Assembly (NCBI RefSeq): GCF_018598175.1
Contig: NZ_JAHESE010000012.1
Location: 1 to 64,000, forward strand
Length of the DNA stretch: 64,000 bases
Direction of reading: 5' to 3'
From: Dawidia cretensis
GTDB taxonomy: Bacteria > Bacteroidota > Bacteroidia > Cytophagales > Cyclobacteriaceae
Below the pieces are notes generated by a model that saw nothing but the letters and a program-made list of their open reading frames with translations, made no database searches and was not told the origin of the DNA. The position numbers and the translations under genes were made by a program. Position 1 is the stretch's first letter; the number at the start of each line of letters is the position of its first letter. Shown piece after piece: positions 48,124 to 56,491 of the stretch.

Positions 48124-49629
48124 TTATGACCGAGCGACAAACTTTTCACCCAGCACGTCAGCAATGGTACGGTCGTTTGACAAGCGGGGCACCTTGTTCT
48201 GACCACCCAATTTTCCCAACGACTTCATGTATTCTATGAAAGCACTGCGCTGCAATGGGGTGACAATAAGTGTACGTAAGATATTTCCAGTGATCAGGTC
48301 ATCGTAATACACATTCAGGTTCCGTAATTGGTCGTCGAGCGCTTGCGCGAACGCCTCCAGGTCTTTCGGCAGCTGTGCAAACTCCACCAGCCACTCGTGG
48401 TGCGGCAAGCCGGTAGCGGGTGTTACTTGCGGGGCTACCGTAAATTCTACCAGAGCGGCTTCCGGGAATTTTTCCAGCGCATATTTCATGGCGCGCTCCA
48501 CCTCTTCGCCGATAACGTGCTCGCCAAAGGCCGAGATAAAATGTTTGATGCGGCCGGTGACGACAATGCGGTATGGATCTTTTGATACGAACTTGACGGT
48601 GTCGCCAATGGAGTAGCCCCACAAACCGGCATTGCTATTGATGATCAATGCATAGTTCTTGCCAAGCTCTACTTCGCCAATGCTCAGGCGTGTGGGCGTT
48701 TCGGAAAAGTATTCTTCTACGGGTATAAATTCAAAGAAGATTCCAGTATCCAACAGCAGCAACAGGCCGTGTGTTGCCTGTGAATCCTGGTAGGCTATAA
48801 ATCCTTCCGATGCGGGATAGGTTTCGATCGAGTCTACTTGTTTACCGATGGCCTCGAACAATTTGGCACGGTAGGGCTCAAAATTTACGCCACCATACAC
48901 AAACACCGAGAAGTTGGGGAATACATCTTTTACCTTCTTGCCGGTGCGCGCCTGGATGCGGTCGAAATACATTTGCGCCCACGGCGGAATGCCCGAGATC
49001 AGGCGCATGTCGGCTGCCAACGTTTCGTCGACGATCTTGTCGAGCTTCTCTTCCCAATCTTCGATACAGTTCGTTTCATAGCTGGGCTTCTGGTTGCCCC
49101 GCAGGTATGCAGGCACCTGGTGGTTGGAGATCCCCGAAAGCCGACCGGTCTTGATGCCGGCTTTTTCTTCCAGCACAGGGCTGCCGGAAAGGAAGATCAG
49201 CCCGCCGTCGAGAAAGGAGGCGTTGCCCGTTTCGTGCACGTAGCTCAGAACCGCGTTGCGGGCACTATTGAAATGATTGGGGAGCGATGCCTGGGTGATG
49301 GGAATATATTTAATGCCCGACGTCGTGCCGGAGGTCTTGGCAAAGTAGGCCGGTTTGCCTTTCCAGAGCACGTCGGGCTCGCCATGTACTACCCGTTCGA
49401 CGTAAGGCCGCAGGGCCTCATAGTCGCGTATGGGAACTTGTTTCTTGAAGTCCTCGTATGTATGAATAGTATCAAAGCCGTGGTCCTTGCCAAAGGCTGT
49501 CTGTGTTGCCTCGTCGATCAGATACCGGAATACTTTTTGCTGAGAAGCAACCGGTGCAAGCGACCATTTTTCAGTCTGACGGGCAATATAGGCGGCAAGC
49601 GGCCGGGCGAAAAACGAACGAATTCCCAT
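48124..49629 (-). CDS. GH3-family acyl-adenylating protein
   Basis: A 501-residue protein of the ANL-related GH3 superfamily (in plants, GH3 enzymes join amino acids to auxin or jasmonate). It has the ATP/phosphate-binding motif 'YFAKTSGTTSGIKYIPIT', 'YGGVNFEPYR', 'ETYPASEGFIAYQD' and 'LWGYSIGDTVKFVSKDPYR', in the usual order. The bacterial substrate is unknown. The start is the ATG at 49629 (MGIRSFFARPL); a longer frame upstream overlaps promoter-like sequence. It shares direction with dxr and rseP. Divergent from the HtrA gene over 94 nt. Confidence 0.92.
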   Translation of the reverse strand: MGIRSFFARPLAAYIARQTEKWSLAPVASQQKVFRYLIDEATQTAFGKDHGFDTIHTYEDFKKQVPIRDYEALRPYVERVVHGEPDVLWKGKPAYFAKTSGTTSGIKYIPITQASLPNHFNSARNAVLSYVHETGNASFLDGGLIFLSGSPVLEEKAGIKTGRLSGISNHQVPAYLRGNQKPSYETNCIEDWEEKLDKIVDETLAADMRLISGIPPWAQMYFDRIQARTGKKVKDVFPNFSVFVYGGVNFEPYRAKLFEAIGKQVDSIETYPASEGFIAYQDSQATHGLLLLLDTGIFFEFIPVEEYFSETPTRLSIGEVELGKNYALIINSNAGLWGYSIGDTVKFVSKDPYRIVVTGRIKHFISAFGEHVIGEEVERAMKYALEKFPEAALVEFTVAPQVTPATGLPHHEWLVEFAQLPKDLEAFAQALDDQLRNLNVYYDDLITGNILRTLIVTPLQRSAFIEYMKSLGKLGGQNKVPRLSNDRTIADVLGEKFVARS

Positions 49630-49635
49630 AATGTG

Positions 49636-49643
49636 CAAAACTA
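49636..49643 (-). promoter_or_regulatory. -7 element immediately upstream of the GH3 gene
   Basis: TAGTTTTG on the minus strand matches TAnnTTTG and lies 6 nt before the ATG, so the transcript would have almost no leader. The -33 region is weak (TTTC). Confidence 0.45.
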
Positions 49644-49723
49644 AGTATTTTTGCTCCACACGCTGAAACTTTTTACACACACGCTTCGTCCCTACCACAC
49701 GACAAAACCGATATTATTTTTCT

Positions 49724-51169
49724 ATGAAAAACGTCCTGAAAATTGTCATCGTAGCTTTCCTGGCCGGATTTGGCGGCTCTTATGCTTTTTATGCGCTGAT
49801 GGTGAAGCCCGGCTTACAGACCGAAGAGGCCAAAACGGCGTTTACTTCTGCGACAGGCTACGACACACCCCTTACCTATCACTCCTCCTCTTCGGCAGCT
49901 CCAACGGTAGCCGTACCCAACGTAGATTTTAGCGTTGCCGCGGCCAGGGCCACGCAAAGTGTTGTATACATCAACAGCATTTCGCAAGGCGCCTCCTACT
50001 CGTATTGGGATTGGTTCTTTAACCAGGGCAATAGCAACCGCACGCAGGTCAGCAGCGGCTCGGGTGTAATCTTTACCGCCGACGGTTATATCATTACCAA
50101 CAACCACGTGGTAGAGACTGCCGAGCGTATTGAAGTGAACTATAACAAACGCACCTATCCGGCCGAGCTCATTGGTACCGACCCTTCTACAGACCTGGCC
50201 GTGATCAAGATCCAACCAGAAGGCAACGACCTGCCGGCTGCTACGTTGGGTAGCTCCAAGAACCTACAGGTGGGGGAATGGGTTATTGCTGTGGGGAATC
50301 CGTTTACGCTCTCCTCTACGGTAACGGCGGGTATCGTTAGTGCGAAAGGCCGGCGTATTGGGATCCTGGAAGACAAGTTCCCGATCGAATCTTTTATTCA
50401 GACCGATGCGGCCATCAACCCGGGCAACTCGGGTGGTGCGCTGGTCAACAAAGCCGGCGAGCTGGTCGGTATCAACTCGGCCATACTCTCCCGCACAGGT
50501 TCTTATACCGGTTATGCGTTCGCGATTCCCATCGATATTGCCAAGAAGGTGTTCAATGACCTGGTAAAATACGGCGCACCGCAGAAGGCGTTCCTGGGTA
50601 CCAGCGTGGTAGAGTATAATTATGAAAATGCCAAGAAGTACGACCTGGCTACCAACGTAAAAACATTCAACGGTGTACTCGTGGAGCAGCTCGACCGCGA
50701 AGGACCCGCGATTAAGGCCGGCTTGAAGCTGGGCGATATCATTACGCGTATCGATACCATCAACATCAATACGCAGAGCGAGTTTGAAGAAGAGCTGAGC
50801 TATCACAATCCCGGCGATAAGATCACTGTTACATACCTGCGGAGCAACAAGGTCAATACGGCTACGCTCACGCTCATCAACCAGAATGGCAGTACGGAGA
50901 TTATCAAACGCAAGATTCTGAACGATGGCTCGCTGGGTGCGCAGCTTGAGTCGACACGCTACGGGGTGAAGGTGTTTAAGATGAAAGACACCAGCGTACT
51001 GAAGCGTATTGGTATACCGGAGAATTTCACCATTGTAGCGTTGAACCGCCAGCGTGTGAAAGATCCGGAAGAGGTGAGTGAGTTCTTTTCGAAGTACCGC
51101 GGCCGTGCCTATGTCTATGGCATTAACAGCTCGAAGCAGCAGATGGAAATACCGATTGATATTCGATAA
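49724..51169 (+). CDS. HtrA/DegP-family periplasmic serine protease with PDZ domains
   Basis: Envelope quality-control protease. The 481-residue protein has an N-terminal signal anchor ('VLKIVIVAFLAGFGGSYAFY') and a trypsin-like domain with the triad His128 (TNNHVVE), Asp157 (STDLAVIK) and Ser236 (PGNSGGAL). A PDZ domain follows ('GPAIKAGLKLGDIITRIDT') and then a second, degenerate PDZ ('LKRIGIPENFTIVALNRQ'). It matches DegQ/DegP-like proteins of Bacteroidota. Monocistronic, divergent from GH3. Confidence 0.95.
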   Translation: MKNVLKIVIVAFLAGFGGSYAFYALMVKPGLQTEEAKTAFTSATGYDTPLTYHSSSSAAPTVAVPNVDFSVAAARATQSVVYINSISQGASYSYWDWFFNQGNSNRTQVSSGSGVIFTADGYIITNNHVVETAERIEVNYNKRTYPAELIGTDPSTDLAVIKIQPEGNDLPAATLGSSKNLQVGEWVIAVGNPFTLSSTVTAGIVSAKGRRIGILEDKFPIESFIQTDAAINPGNSGGALVNKAGELVGINSAILSRTGSYTGYAFAIPIDIAKKVFNDLVKYGAPQKAFLGTSVVEYNYENAKKYDLATNVKTFNGVLVEQLDREGPAIKAGLKLGDIITRIDTININTQSEFEEELSYHNPGDKITVTYLRSNKVNTATLTLINQNGSTEIIKRKILNDGSLGAQLESTRYGVKVFKMKDTSVLKRIGIPENFTIVALNRQRVKDPEEVSEFFSKYRGRAYVYGINSSKQQMEIPIDIR

Positions 51170-51252
51170 CCTTTAATCAGCGTCAGGTCCACAAGCCTGG
51201 CGCTGTTATTTTTAACTCATTCTGCGTCCTATTGTTGAGCTTTTACCAAAAA

Positions 51253-51299
51253 CTAATAATATTAGCATTACAAGACTAAAAGCATTATATTAGCGCTTA
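51253..51299. promoter_or_regulatory. Candidate operator upstream of the Panacea gene
   Basis: A perfect 13-nt palindrome CTAATA-A-TATTAG (51253-51265) overlaps the first of two direct repeats, ATATTAGCATTA (51259-51270) and ATATTAGCGCTTA (51287-51299), spaced 28 nt. They lie 38-84 nt before the ATG, where an autoregulating antitoxin would bind. Confidence 0.4.
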
Positions 51300-51336
51300 A
51301 TAAAGGATTCAATAGATTCCTTTTTTTGTTAGCTTT

Positions 51337-51855
51337 ATGTATTCTAAAAGAAAAGCTTTGCATATGGAAAAGGCATTAGCGGTTGCTAATTTCTTCATAG
51401 AGAAGGGGGTAAAAGATAAAAAGCCAGTCTCTCCTATGAAACTTCAGAAGCTTATTTACTTTTCTCATGGTTGGTGTCTTGCTTTGTACGATACCCCGTT
51501 GATCGATGAGGCCATTCAAGCTTGGCCATATGGTCCAGTAATCCCTTCGGTATACCATGAATTTAAGCACTACGGAAATAAGGAAATCAAATCGCCTTAT
51601 ACAAATATCCTGGAGGACGCACCAAAGGTGACGAATCCGGATACTATCGCGTTGTTGGACAGCATGTGGAATTTATATTCTGATTTAACGGCTACTCAAC
51701 TTTCAAATCTTACACACGAGGTAGATACCCCTTGGGATCAATTGTACCGTGACTATCATGCTAAGGGGCTTTCAATTCCGAAAGGCATGAGCCTTGATGA
51801 AGAGAAGATAAAAACGTATTTCAAAACTGAATACGGTAAACTTGAGCAAGCCTGA
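51337..51855 (+). CDS. Panacea-domain (SocA-like, DUF4065) antitoxin-type protein
   Basis: A 172-residue soluble protein with the Panacea/SocA signature 'SPMKLQKLIYFSHGWCLALY', then 'AWPYGPVIPSVYHEFKHYG' and a helical C-terminus ('LTHEVDTPWDQLYRDYH'). Panacea proteins are versatile antitoxins, PanA, encoded beside unrelated toxins, and SocA of Caulobacter is also a ClpXP adaptor. The ATG at 51337 is used; the ATG at 51364 (MEKALAV) is an equally plausible start closer to the family. Its end overlaps the next gene by 14 nt. The pair is AT-rich compared with its neighbours, in keeping with a mobile toxin-antitoxin unit. Confidence 0.85.
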   Translation: MYSKRKALHMEKALAVANFFIEKGVKDKKPVSPMKLQKLIYFSHGWCLALYDTPLIDEAIQAWPYGPVIPSVYHEFKHYGNKEIKSPYTNILEDAPKVTNPDTIALLDSMWNLYSDLTATQLSNLTHEVDTPWDQLYRDYHAKGLSIPKGMSLDEEKIKTYFKTEYGKLEQA

Positions 51856-52234
51856 ACTAAAGCCCTTCGAAAAGCTCAAGGGAATCCTAGGCAAAACTTC
51901 ATCGGCTCCCGATGTTGTAACTGCATTTGAAATACAGAAGTACACTCTTCAAAGCCTTGATATCCGTGATCGCAGCCAAAATATTGCGCTTAGGAAAACC
52001 TTTGCCTGGTGTCTGTTCGCCGTACTAATTTTTTGGCTATCCGTAGTTATCTATATTGTAATCTCATCGGGTTCAAGTTGTTTAATTATCTTTTCACCTG
52101 CTATTGCCTTTCACTTATCCGATTCGGTAATCATTGCATTATTAACAACTACTACGGCAAATGTTATTGGATTCTTTTACGTAGTGACAAATTACTTGTT
52201 TCCCAAAACCGAAAAGGCGGATGAAAAGAAGTGA
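51842..52234 (+). CDS. Small two-TM protein coupled to the Panacea gene (candidate membrane toxin)
   Basis: A 130-residue protein with a charged N-terminal part, TM segments at about 53-75 ('FAWCLFAVLIFWLSVVIYIV') and 96-119 ('IIALLTTTTANVIGFFYVVT'), and a Lys-rich tail. The frame opens with a TTG at 51842 inside the Panacea coding end, and no ATG is available before the first TM. No family is recognised. Overlap with a Panacea antitoxin gene is the typical position of the toxin (PanT), and membrane-acting toxins occur among PanT families, so a toxin role is plausible but unproven. It could also be an accessory membrane anchor. Confidence 0.7.
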   Translation: MSKPELKPFEKLKGILGKTSSAPDVVTAFEIQKYTLQSLDIRDRSQNIALRKTFAWCLFAVLIFWLSVVIYIVISSGSSCLIIFSPAIAFHLSDSVIIALLTTTTANVIGFFYVVTNYLFPKTEKADEKK

Positions 52235-52247
52235 AATTGACATTCGC

Positions 52248-54149
52248 CTATTTATTACGCGGCTTCGTATAAAAATTCAGTAGCGGTATATCTACACCTA
52301 CGAAAAGGTACTGCCGCTGGTTTACTTTGCTGGAAATTATTGCCGAACCGTCTGAAATTTCCCGCAGCGCCGGACCAACTTGCCACATGTATCCGATGGA
52401 CACTGGCCATCGGGGCAAGCCAATGATTACACCGCCGCCCGGCGCAAAGATGTTTTGCAGTTTTAGCTCGGGCAGGTCGGCTGAAGTGTTATCATCTAAG
52501 CGATACGAAGCGACCGCACCGATATCCAGCACCGATACGAACGCCGTGACCGAGGCTGTGTAAACACGATGGCTAATGGCAATGCCCACGGGCGCCGCAA
52601 TACCGCGCATCGTTTTCCATCTATCCGTCACCTTTTCGGCCAGGTATTCACGACCGGTGAAACCACCCAGGTACGCGTTCAGTGCAATGTTCCAGTCGGC
52701 GCTCTTTTTGATCGACGCGCTGCCGGCAGGGAGTGCCACGGCTTCAATTGCTTCTTCCACCTGGTCGGCGCTTTCTGCTTGTACGATCGAGGCCATAAAG
52801 GCACCGTAGCGCAAGATCTTGTCCTTGTGCTCGTAGCTACTGCTCAACGTATGATCGACAATGATGAAGACATTGCTGATGGCAGACGCATAGTTCTCCG
52901 CGCGAATATTGTAATAGACGGAAATCGCTGATCTCAGAGTCGTTGTGATGTTTTGAAGTTGGGCCGGAGGTATGGTGATCTTAAACTGCTCCAGGTTAAC
53001 CAGCAATTGTACGGCATCGACGGAGGCGTTGAGGTATTGTACATAGTTATCCGAAGTGAATTTCTCGTTTGCTGCTTTTTTGGTCCGGATGTCTTTTACA
53101 ACCTGGTTGACCTCTGTACCGGCACTGACAATTGTTTCCAGGTAGGTATAATATCGCTGTGTATCTTCGGCTTTAATCAACGACGCGAATGATACATTGT
53201 TTCCATTGACGTTAAACTTGATATCTTCGAGAACACATTTTTGCAGGATCATGCCAAAGAACAATTTCAGCCGATCGGTGTTCTTTAGCTCTTTCAGCTC
53301 AGTTCTTGTAACCCACACACGATCGGCGTCTTTGCTTCGCAGACTGCCGGAAAAGATATCCGCCAGCAGCACGGCATTGGATATGTTCGATACGTCCTGG
53401 AATTTGTCCGTCTGTTCGTCTTCTGCTATTGCATGAAGGATGTCCGCTATGTTTGCACCTGCCTGGAGACTGTCCATGACAATGGTGGAGGCTACATACA
53501 GGATACTGAGCTCGTTCTTTTCAAAGAAATTCTCGATGGCGGCGAGCCGCTCCGTGCATTTTTTATTCCCGTCGAGGCACATGGCCGGCTTGAGCGTACG
53601 CAGGTTGCGCAGGCCCGTGGGCAATGACATCAGGTCGGCCTGAAACCCCTCGCGTAGGGTTTGTAAAAACGAAGCATAGTTGTACGCCTCGATATTTTCA
53701 ATGAACGAGGCCGTGTTCGGAAACAACACCTTCAGTTCCGGGTACTTCTTCAAGTCATCTTTAAAACCCTGGAAGAAAGCAACACTTAACTCTTCCTTCG
53801 ATCGCTTGATCAGAAATTTCGCGAGGCCATCGGCCAGGTTCGTAACATTCAGGCCACCGACGGCCGCCAGGGGCTGCCGTAGGGCACTCACCCCTGAACC
53901 GGGAGCATCCTCAAACTGATCTTTCAACAAGGGGTTGCCATCCAGTAGCGGGACCGTGATATTGGTATTGGGGGCATAGAGCTCCCGCAGTACATCTTTG
54001 GTGGACTCGTCCAGGGGTATCTTGTGTGTTACCGGGCTGCGTTGCGCTTCCAGGTACATCGCCTTGTAATACAGGCTTGTCTGTTGCGCATAGCCGGTAT
54101 GAGCCAGAAGCACTAGCATAACTCCCCATACGTATATACAACTTTTCAT
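52248..54149 (-). CDS. Large exported protein with barrel-like C-terminus, third gene of the subtilase module
   Basis: Function unknown. The 633-residue protein has a signal peptide (cut near HTGYAQQ). A long, mostly helical middle region follows with repeated hydrophobic helices ('LKKYPELKVLFPNTASFIEN', 'YNYASFLQTLREGFQADLMS'). The C-terminal ~110 residues alternate aromatic and polar residues ('VYTASVTAFVSVLDIGAVAS', 'WPVSIGYMWQVGPALREI', 'QYLFVGVDIPLLNFY'), as in an outer-membrane barrel or barrel-like lid. A Cys pair (MCLDGNKKC) may form a disulfide. Its ATG overlaps the protease stop by 4 nt (ATGA), so its translation is coupled to the subtilase. No family is recognised. Confidence 0.82.
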   Translation of the reverse strand: MKSCIYVWGVMLVLLAHTGYAQQTSLYYKAMYLEAQRSPVTHKIPLDESTKDVLRELYAPNTNITVPLLDGNPLLKDQFEDAPGSGVSALRQPLAAVGGLNVTNLADGLAKFLIKRSKEELSVAFFQGFKDDLKKYPELKVLFPNTASFIENIEAYNYASFLQTLREGFQADLMSLPTGLRNLRTLKPAMCLDGNKKCTERLAAIENFFEKNELSILYVASTIVMDSLQAGANIADILHAIAEDEQTDKFQDVSNISNAVLLADIFSGSLRSKDADRVWVTRTELKELKNTDRLKLFFGMILQKCVLEDIKFNVNGNNVSFASLIKAEDTQRYYTYLETIVSAGTEVNQVVKDIRTKKAANEKFTSDNYVQYLNASVDAVQLLVNLEQFKITIPPAQLQNITTTLRSAISVYYNIRAENYASAISNVFIIVDHTLSSSYEHKDKILRYGAFMASIVQAESADQVEEAIEAVALPAGSASIKKSADWNIALNAYLGGFTGREYLAEKVTDRWKTMRGIAAPVGIAISHRVYTASVTAFVSVLDIGAVASYRLDDNTSADLPELKLQNIFAPGGGVIIGLPRWPVSIGYMWQVGPALREISDGSAIISSKVNQRQYLFVGVDIPLLNFYTKPRNK

Positions 54150-55270
54150 ATCGTAATCTGTTTAAATAACTCGATGCCGTTAATTAGTTTCTTTGTGGGC
54201 TGGTTGCCGATCACGGTGGCCGACGCCTGTAATTTATGATACAGGTCGACGGCATTCCAACTGCCTTTGGTCCGTTTTAGATAGGCAACCGCCAACCCGG
54301 CAATGCCGGCAATGATGGGGGTTGCATAACTCGTACCCGACTGCACATCCGGTGTCGGGGATTTTCCGATTGATTCTACGTCAATACCCGGCGCATGCAG
54401 CACGGTCTTGTTACTCAGGATTGTAATCGGGCTCAAGCTTCCCGACTGATCCACCGCGCCGACGGAGATACACTGATTAAAAGAAGCGGGGTATCGCTCG
54501 CCCGGCATTTGGGTTGAGCCCGCATTACCGGCGGCCGCGAAGATCAATACATTTTTATCTTTTATGATGTCAAGATATTTTGCTTCCCACCGGCTTTTAT
54601 CGGCATCGCTAAGCTCAGCCGCATAGCTGATGGAGATCACGTCGGCACCAGCCCCGATCGCCCATTGTATACCTTGCAGAATAAAATCAAAGTTGCGTAT
54701 CTCCCGGTTGATGCTGACTTTGGCGGATAGCAGTTTGCTTTCCGGGGCTACCCCCAGTGAAAAGCGGCCATTTGCCCGCGCCCCTGCCAGCGACAGGCAG
54801 CGGCTGCCATGGCCTATATTGCTTTGGTCTTCTTCCACCAGCGGAATGCCAGGGTATGCTTCGGGCGTAATGATGATCTTCGAACCACCGATGGCATTTA
54901 CAATCTCCGGGACAGTGGGATTGTAGCCCGTGTCCAGTACCGCAATCGTGGCGCCTTGCCCACGTTCGCCGTAGGTATCCCAGATCTCGTTGATCTTGAG
55001 CATGTCAAACCAGGGGAACCGTGCCGGAGCCGGGAGCGCTGGTTGCGACTCCTGTAAGATCGTATCGATCGTTCCGACGGGACGTGCGCCGCCGCTCCAA
55101 TAGTAGTTTCGGTTCCGATCAACATACCACAGGGAGTTGCCCTGGATGTTTTGCCCGGTGGTTGCGCCATCTACCTCTGCCTGGTTGCCGGCCAGCAATA
55201 CCCCTACACGCGCCGAGCTTAAGTCCGGCGCCTGGCGGATGTTCAGGTTTCGTTTTGCTTCGATCTTCAT
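54146..55270 (-). CDS. SH3b-subtilisin (S8) protease without signal peptide
   Basis: A 374-residue protease with an N-terminal bacterial SH3 domain (about residues 8-62, 'LNIRQAPDLSSARVGVLLAG') and a complete subtilase domain: Asp113 (IAVLDTGYN), His154 (NIGHGSRC), oxyanion Asn249 (AAAGNAG) and Ser314 (SGTSYATP). No signal peptide, propeptide or TM segment is visible, so it probably acts in the cytoplasm or leaves by an unusual route. It is embedded in a coupled operon, 2 nt after the duplicated membrane protein and overlapping the exported protein gene. The lack of a classical inhibitory prodomain implies control by partners; the SH3 domain may hold it to them. Confidence 0.92.
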   Translation of the reverse strand: MKIEAKRNLNIRQAPDLSSARVGVLLAGNQAEVDGATTGQNIQGNSLWYVDRNRNYYWSGGARPVGTIDTILQESQPALPAPARFPWFDMLKINEIWDTYGERGQGATIAVLDTGYNPTVPEIVNAIGGSKIIITPEAYPGIPLVEEDQSNIGHGSRCLSLAGARANGRFSLGVAPESKLLSAKVSINREIRNFDFILQGIQWAIGAGADVISISYAAELSDADKSRWEAKYLDIIKDKNVLIFAAAGNAGSTQMPGERYPASFNQCISVGAVDQSGSLSPITILSNKTVLHAPGIDVESIGKSPTPDVQSGTSYATPIIAGIAGLAVAYLKRTKGSWNAVDLYHKLQASATVIGNQPTKKLINGIELFKQITI

Positions 55271-55272
55271 GG

Positions 55273-56247
55273 CTATCCCACAGGTGTGGTAGAACTGTGT
55301 TCCGTCGACTTCAGGCCGGCGTATGCGCCGCTGCTAATGCCCATCAGCATCAACAGGTTGTTGTCGAACTCCGGCATTTCAAAGATCACGATCACGTCGT
55401 AGCAGTATATCAAGCCGACGATGAGGGTGAACACCACCATCTGCAGGCGGTGCACACTGATACCCTTCTCGTCGGAAAGAATGTCGATAAAGAACCCGTC
55501 GGTTTTGTCATCGGTCAAAGCATATAACGACTGACTGTTGTCAATGATCTTGGCAATGACCGAGGTGCCGCCGCTGATGCCCAACAGAATGAGCGTCGAG
55601 CTGGTCAGCACCGGCATTTCACCGGTGGAAATCCACAGGAAGATATAGGCCGAGGAGATCAGCATGAGCCAGAAGGTGAACTGCGTTCGTGCCAGGCTGT
55701 AGGGTGGCCGGATGGTCGAAGTACCGGTGGTATCGCGTAACAGGTTCGAGCTGACCGAAAGCCAAATCAGCAACGCGAGCAGCAAGGCTATCAGCAAAAT
55801 GCCAAGCCAATACTGGATTGACTGAATGATCACAATGTCTATAGTGGCCGTGGAAGGCACCGCGTGCTGACCTTTGATGCCAACGCTGATCTTTTTATCT
55901 TGTAAGATCCACTTACGAGGTTTCTTGTAGAAGAACGCCCAGGCCTTCGCCTCGGGGTTATCGGAATTGTCGCTCTTTTCAAATTTGAACGTTACCGTGG
56001 CGCTGTCGGCAAACTCGCCCACCAGGTCTTCAAACGGCACGTCATCTATATACAATATGATCTTGTCCTGTCCTGCTTTTTTCTTGAGTGAGTCGAGCTG
56101 CTCTACTGTCAGCTTCACGTAGTCGCGCCGGAACAGACGTTGATCGCCTTCGCGCGACATGTTGCGAAATTCAGTGACGCGTTGCCCATAGGTGGTGCAA
56201 AAAAACAGGGACAGCACAACCAGGGATAGTAATTTTTTATACTGCAT
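55273..56247 (-). CDS. Membrane protein with exact internal duplication, first gene of the subtilase module
   Basis: Function unknown. The 324-residue protein has a signal peptide (LSLVVLSLFFCTTYGQ) and an exported beta-rich domain (about 25-135). Five hydrophobic segments follow (near 145-165, 190-206, 213-230, 268-288, 297-312). Residues 184-236 and 264-316 are a gap-free duplication with offset 80: Arg187/267, Gln189/269, Glu-Met-Pro 210-212/290-292 and Gly-Ile-Ser 223-225/303-305 coincide. The repeats resemble, from memory, an unnamed bacterial family with RxQ and GISxG motifs. The ATG at 56247 is preferred to an upstream start because it yields a clean signal peptide. It leads the operon with the SH3b-subtilase and exported protein genes. 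Confidence 0.82.
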   Translation of the reverse strand: MQYKKLLSLVVLSLFFCTTYGQRVTEFRNMSREGDQRLFRRDYVKLTVEQLDSLKKKAGQDKIILYIDDVPFEDLVGEFADSATVTFKFEKSDNSDNPEAKAWAFFYKKPRKWILQDKKISVGIKGQHAVPSTATIDIVIIQSIQYWLGILLIALLLALLIWLSVSSNLLRDTTGTSTIRPPYSLARTQFTFWLMLISSAYIFLWISTGEMPVLTSSTLILLGISGGTSVIAKIIDNSQSLYALTDDKTDGFFIDILSDEKGISVHRLQMVVFTLIVGLIYCYDVIVIFEMPEFDNNLLMLMGISSGAYAGLKSTEHSSTTPVG

Positions 56248-56326
56248 ACAGGAGGATATGGTAAAAATAACAGCGCCCATCTTGCACCCGCCTTGATTTC
56301 AAGCGGCAGCAAAGACGGGCTAGTAT

Positions 56327-56356
56327 CGAAAATAAGCAACCTTCGACATTATACAA
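56327..56356 (-). promoter_or_regulatory. Candidate promoter of the subtilase module
   Basis: Minus strand TTG (56354-56356), 19-nt spacer, TATTTTCG (56327-56334), one mismatch from TAnnTTTG. The leader to the ATG at 56247 would be about 75 nt. Confidence 0.45.
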
Positions 56357-56463
56357 CGTCCTGCAGGTTATTTTTTTAAGACGCTTGTATATTGTCGTCA
56401 TCATGACCCGATTTACCCGGTAGAATGGCACAAGAGCGTCGCCTGACATGGCGTATTTTGCCC

Positions 56464-56471
56464 TAAGTTTG
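56464..56471 (+). promoter_or_regulatory. -7 element of the alpha/beta-hydrolase gene
   Basis: TAAGTTTG is an exact TAnnTTTG match 20 nt before the ATG. No clear TTG lies at -33. Confidence 0.4.
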
Positions 56472-56491
56472 TTGCATCAACCATTGCTTGT

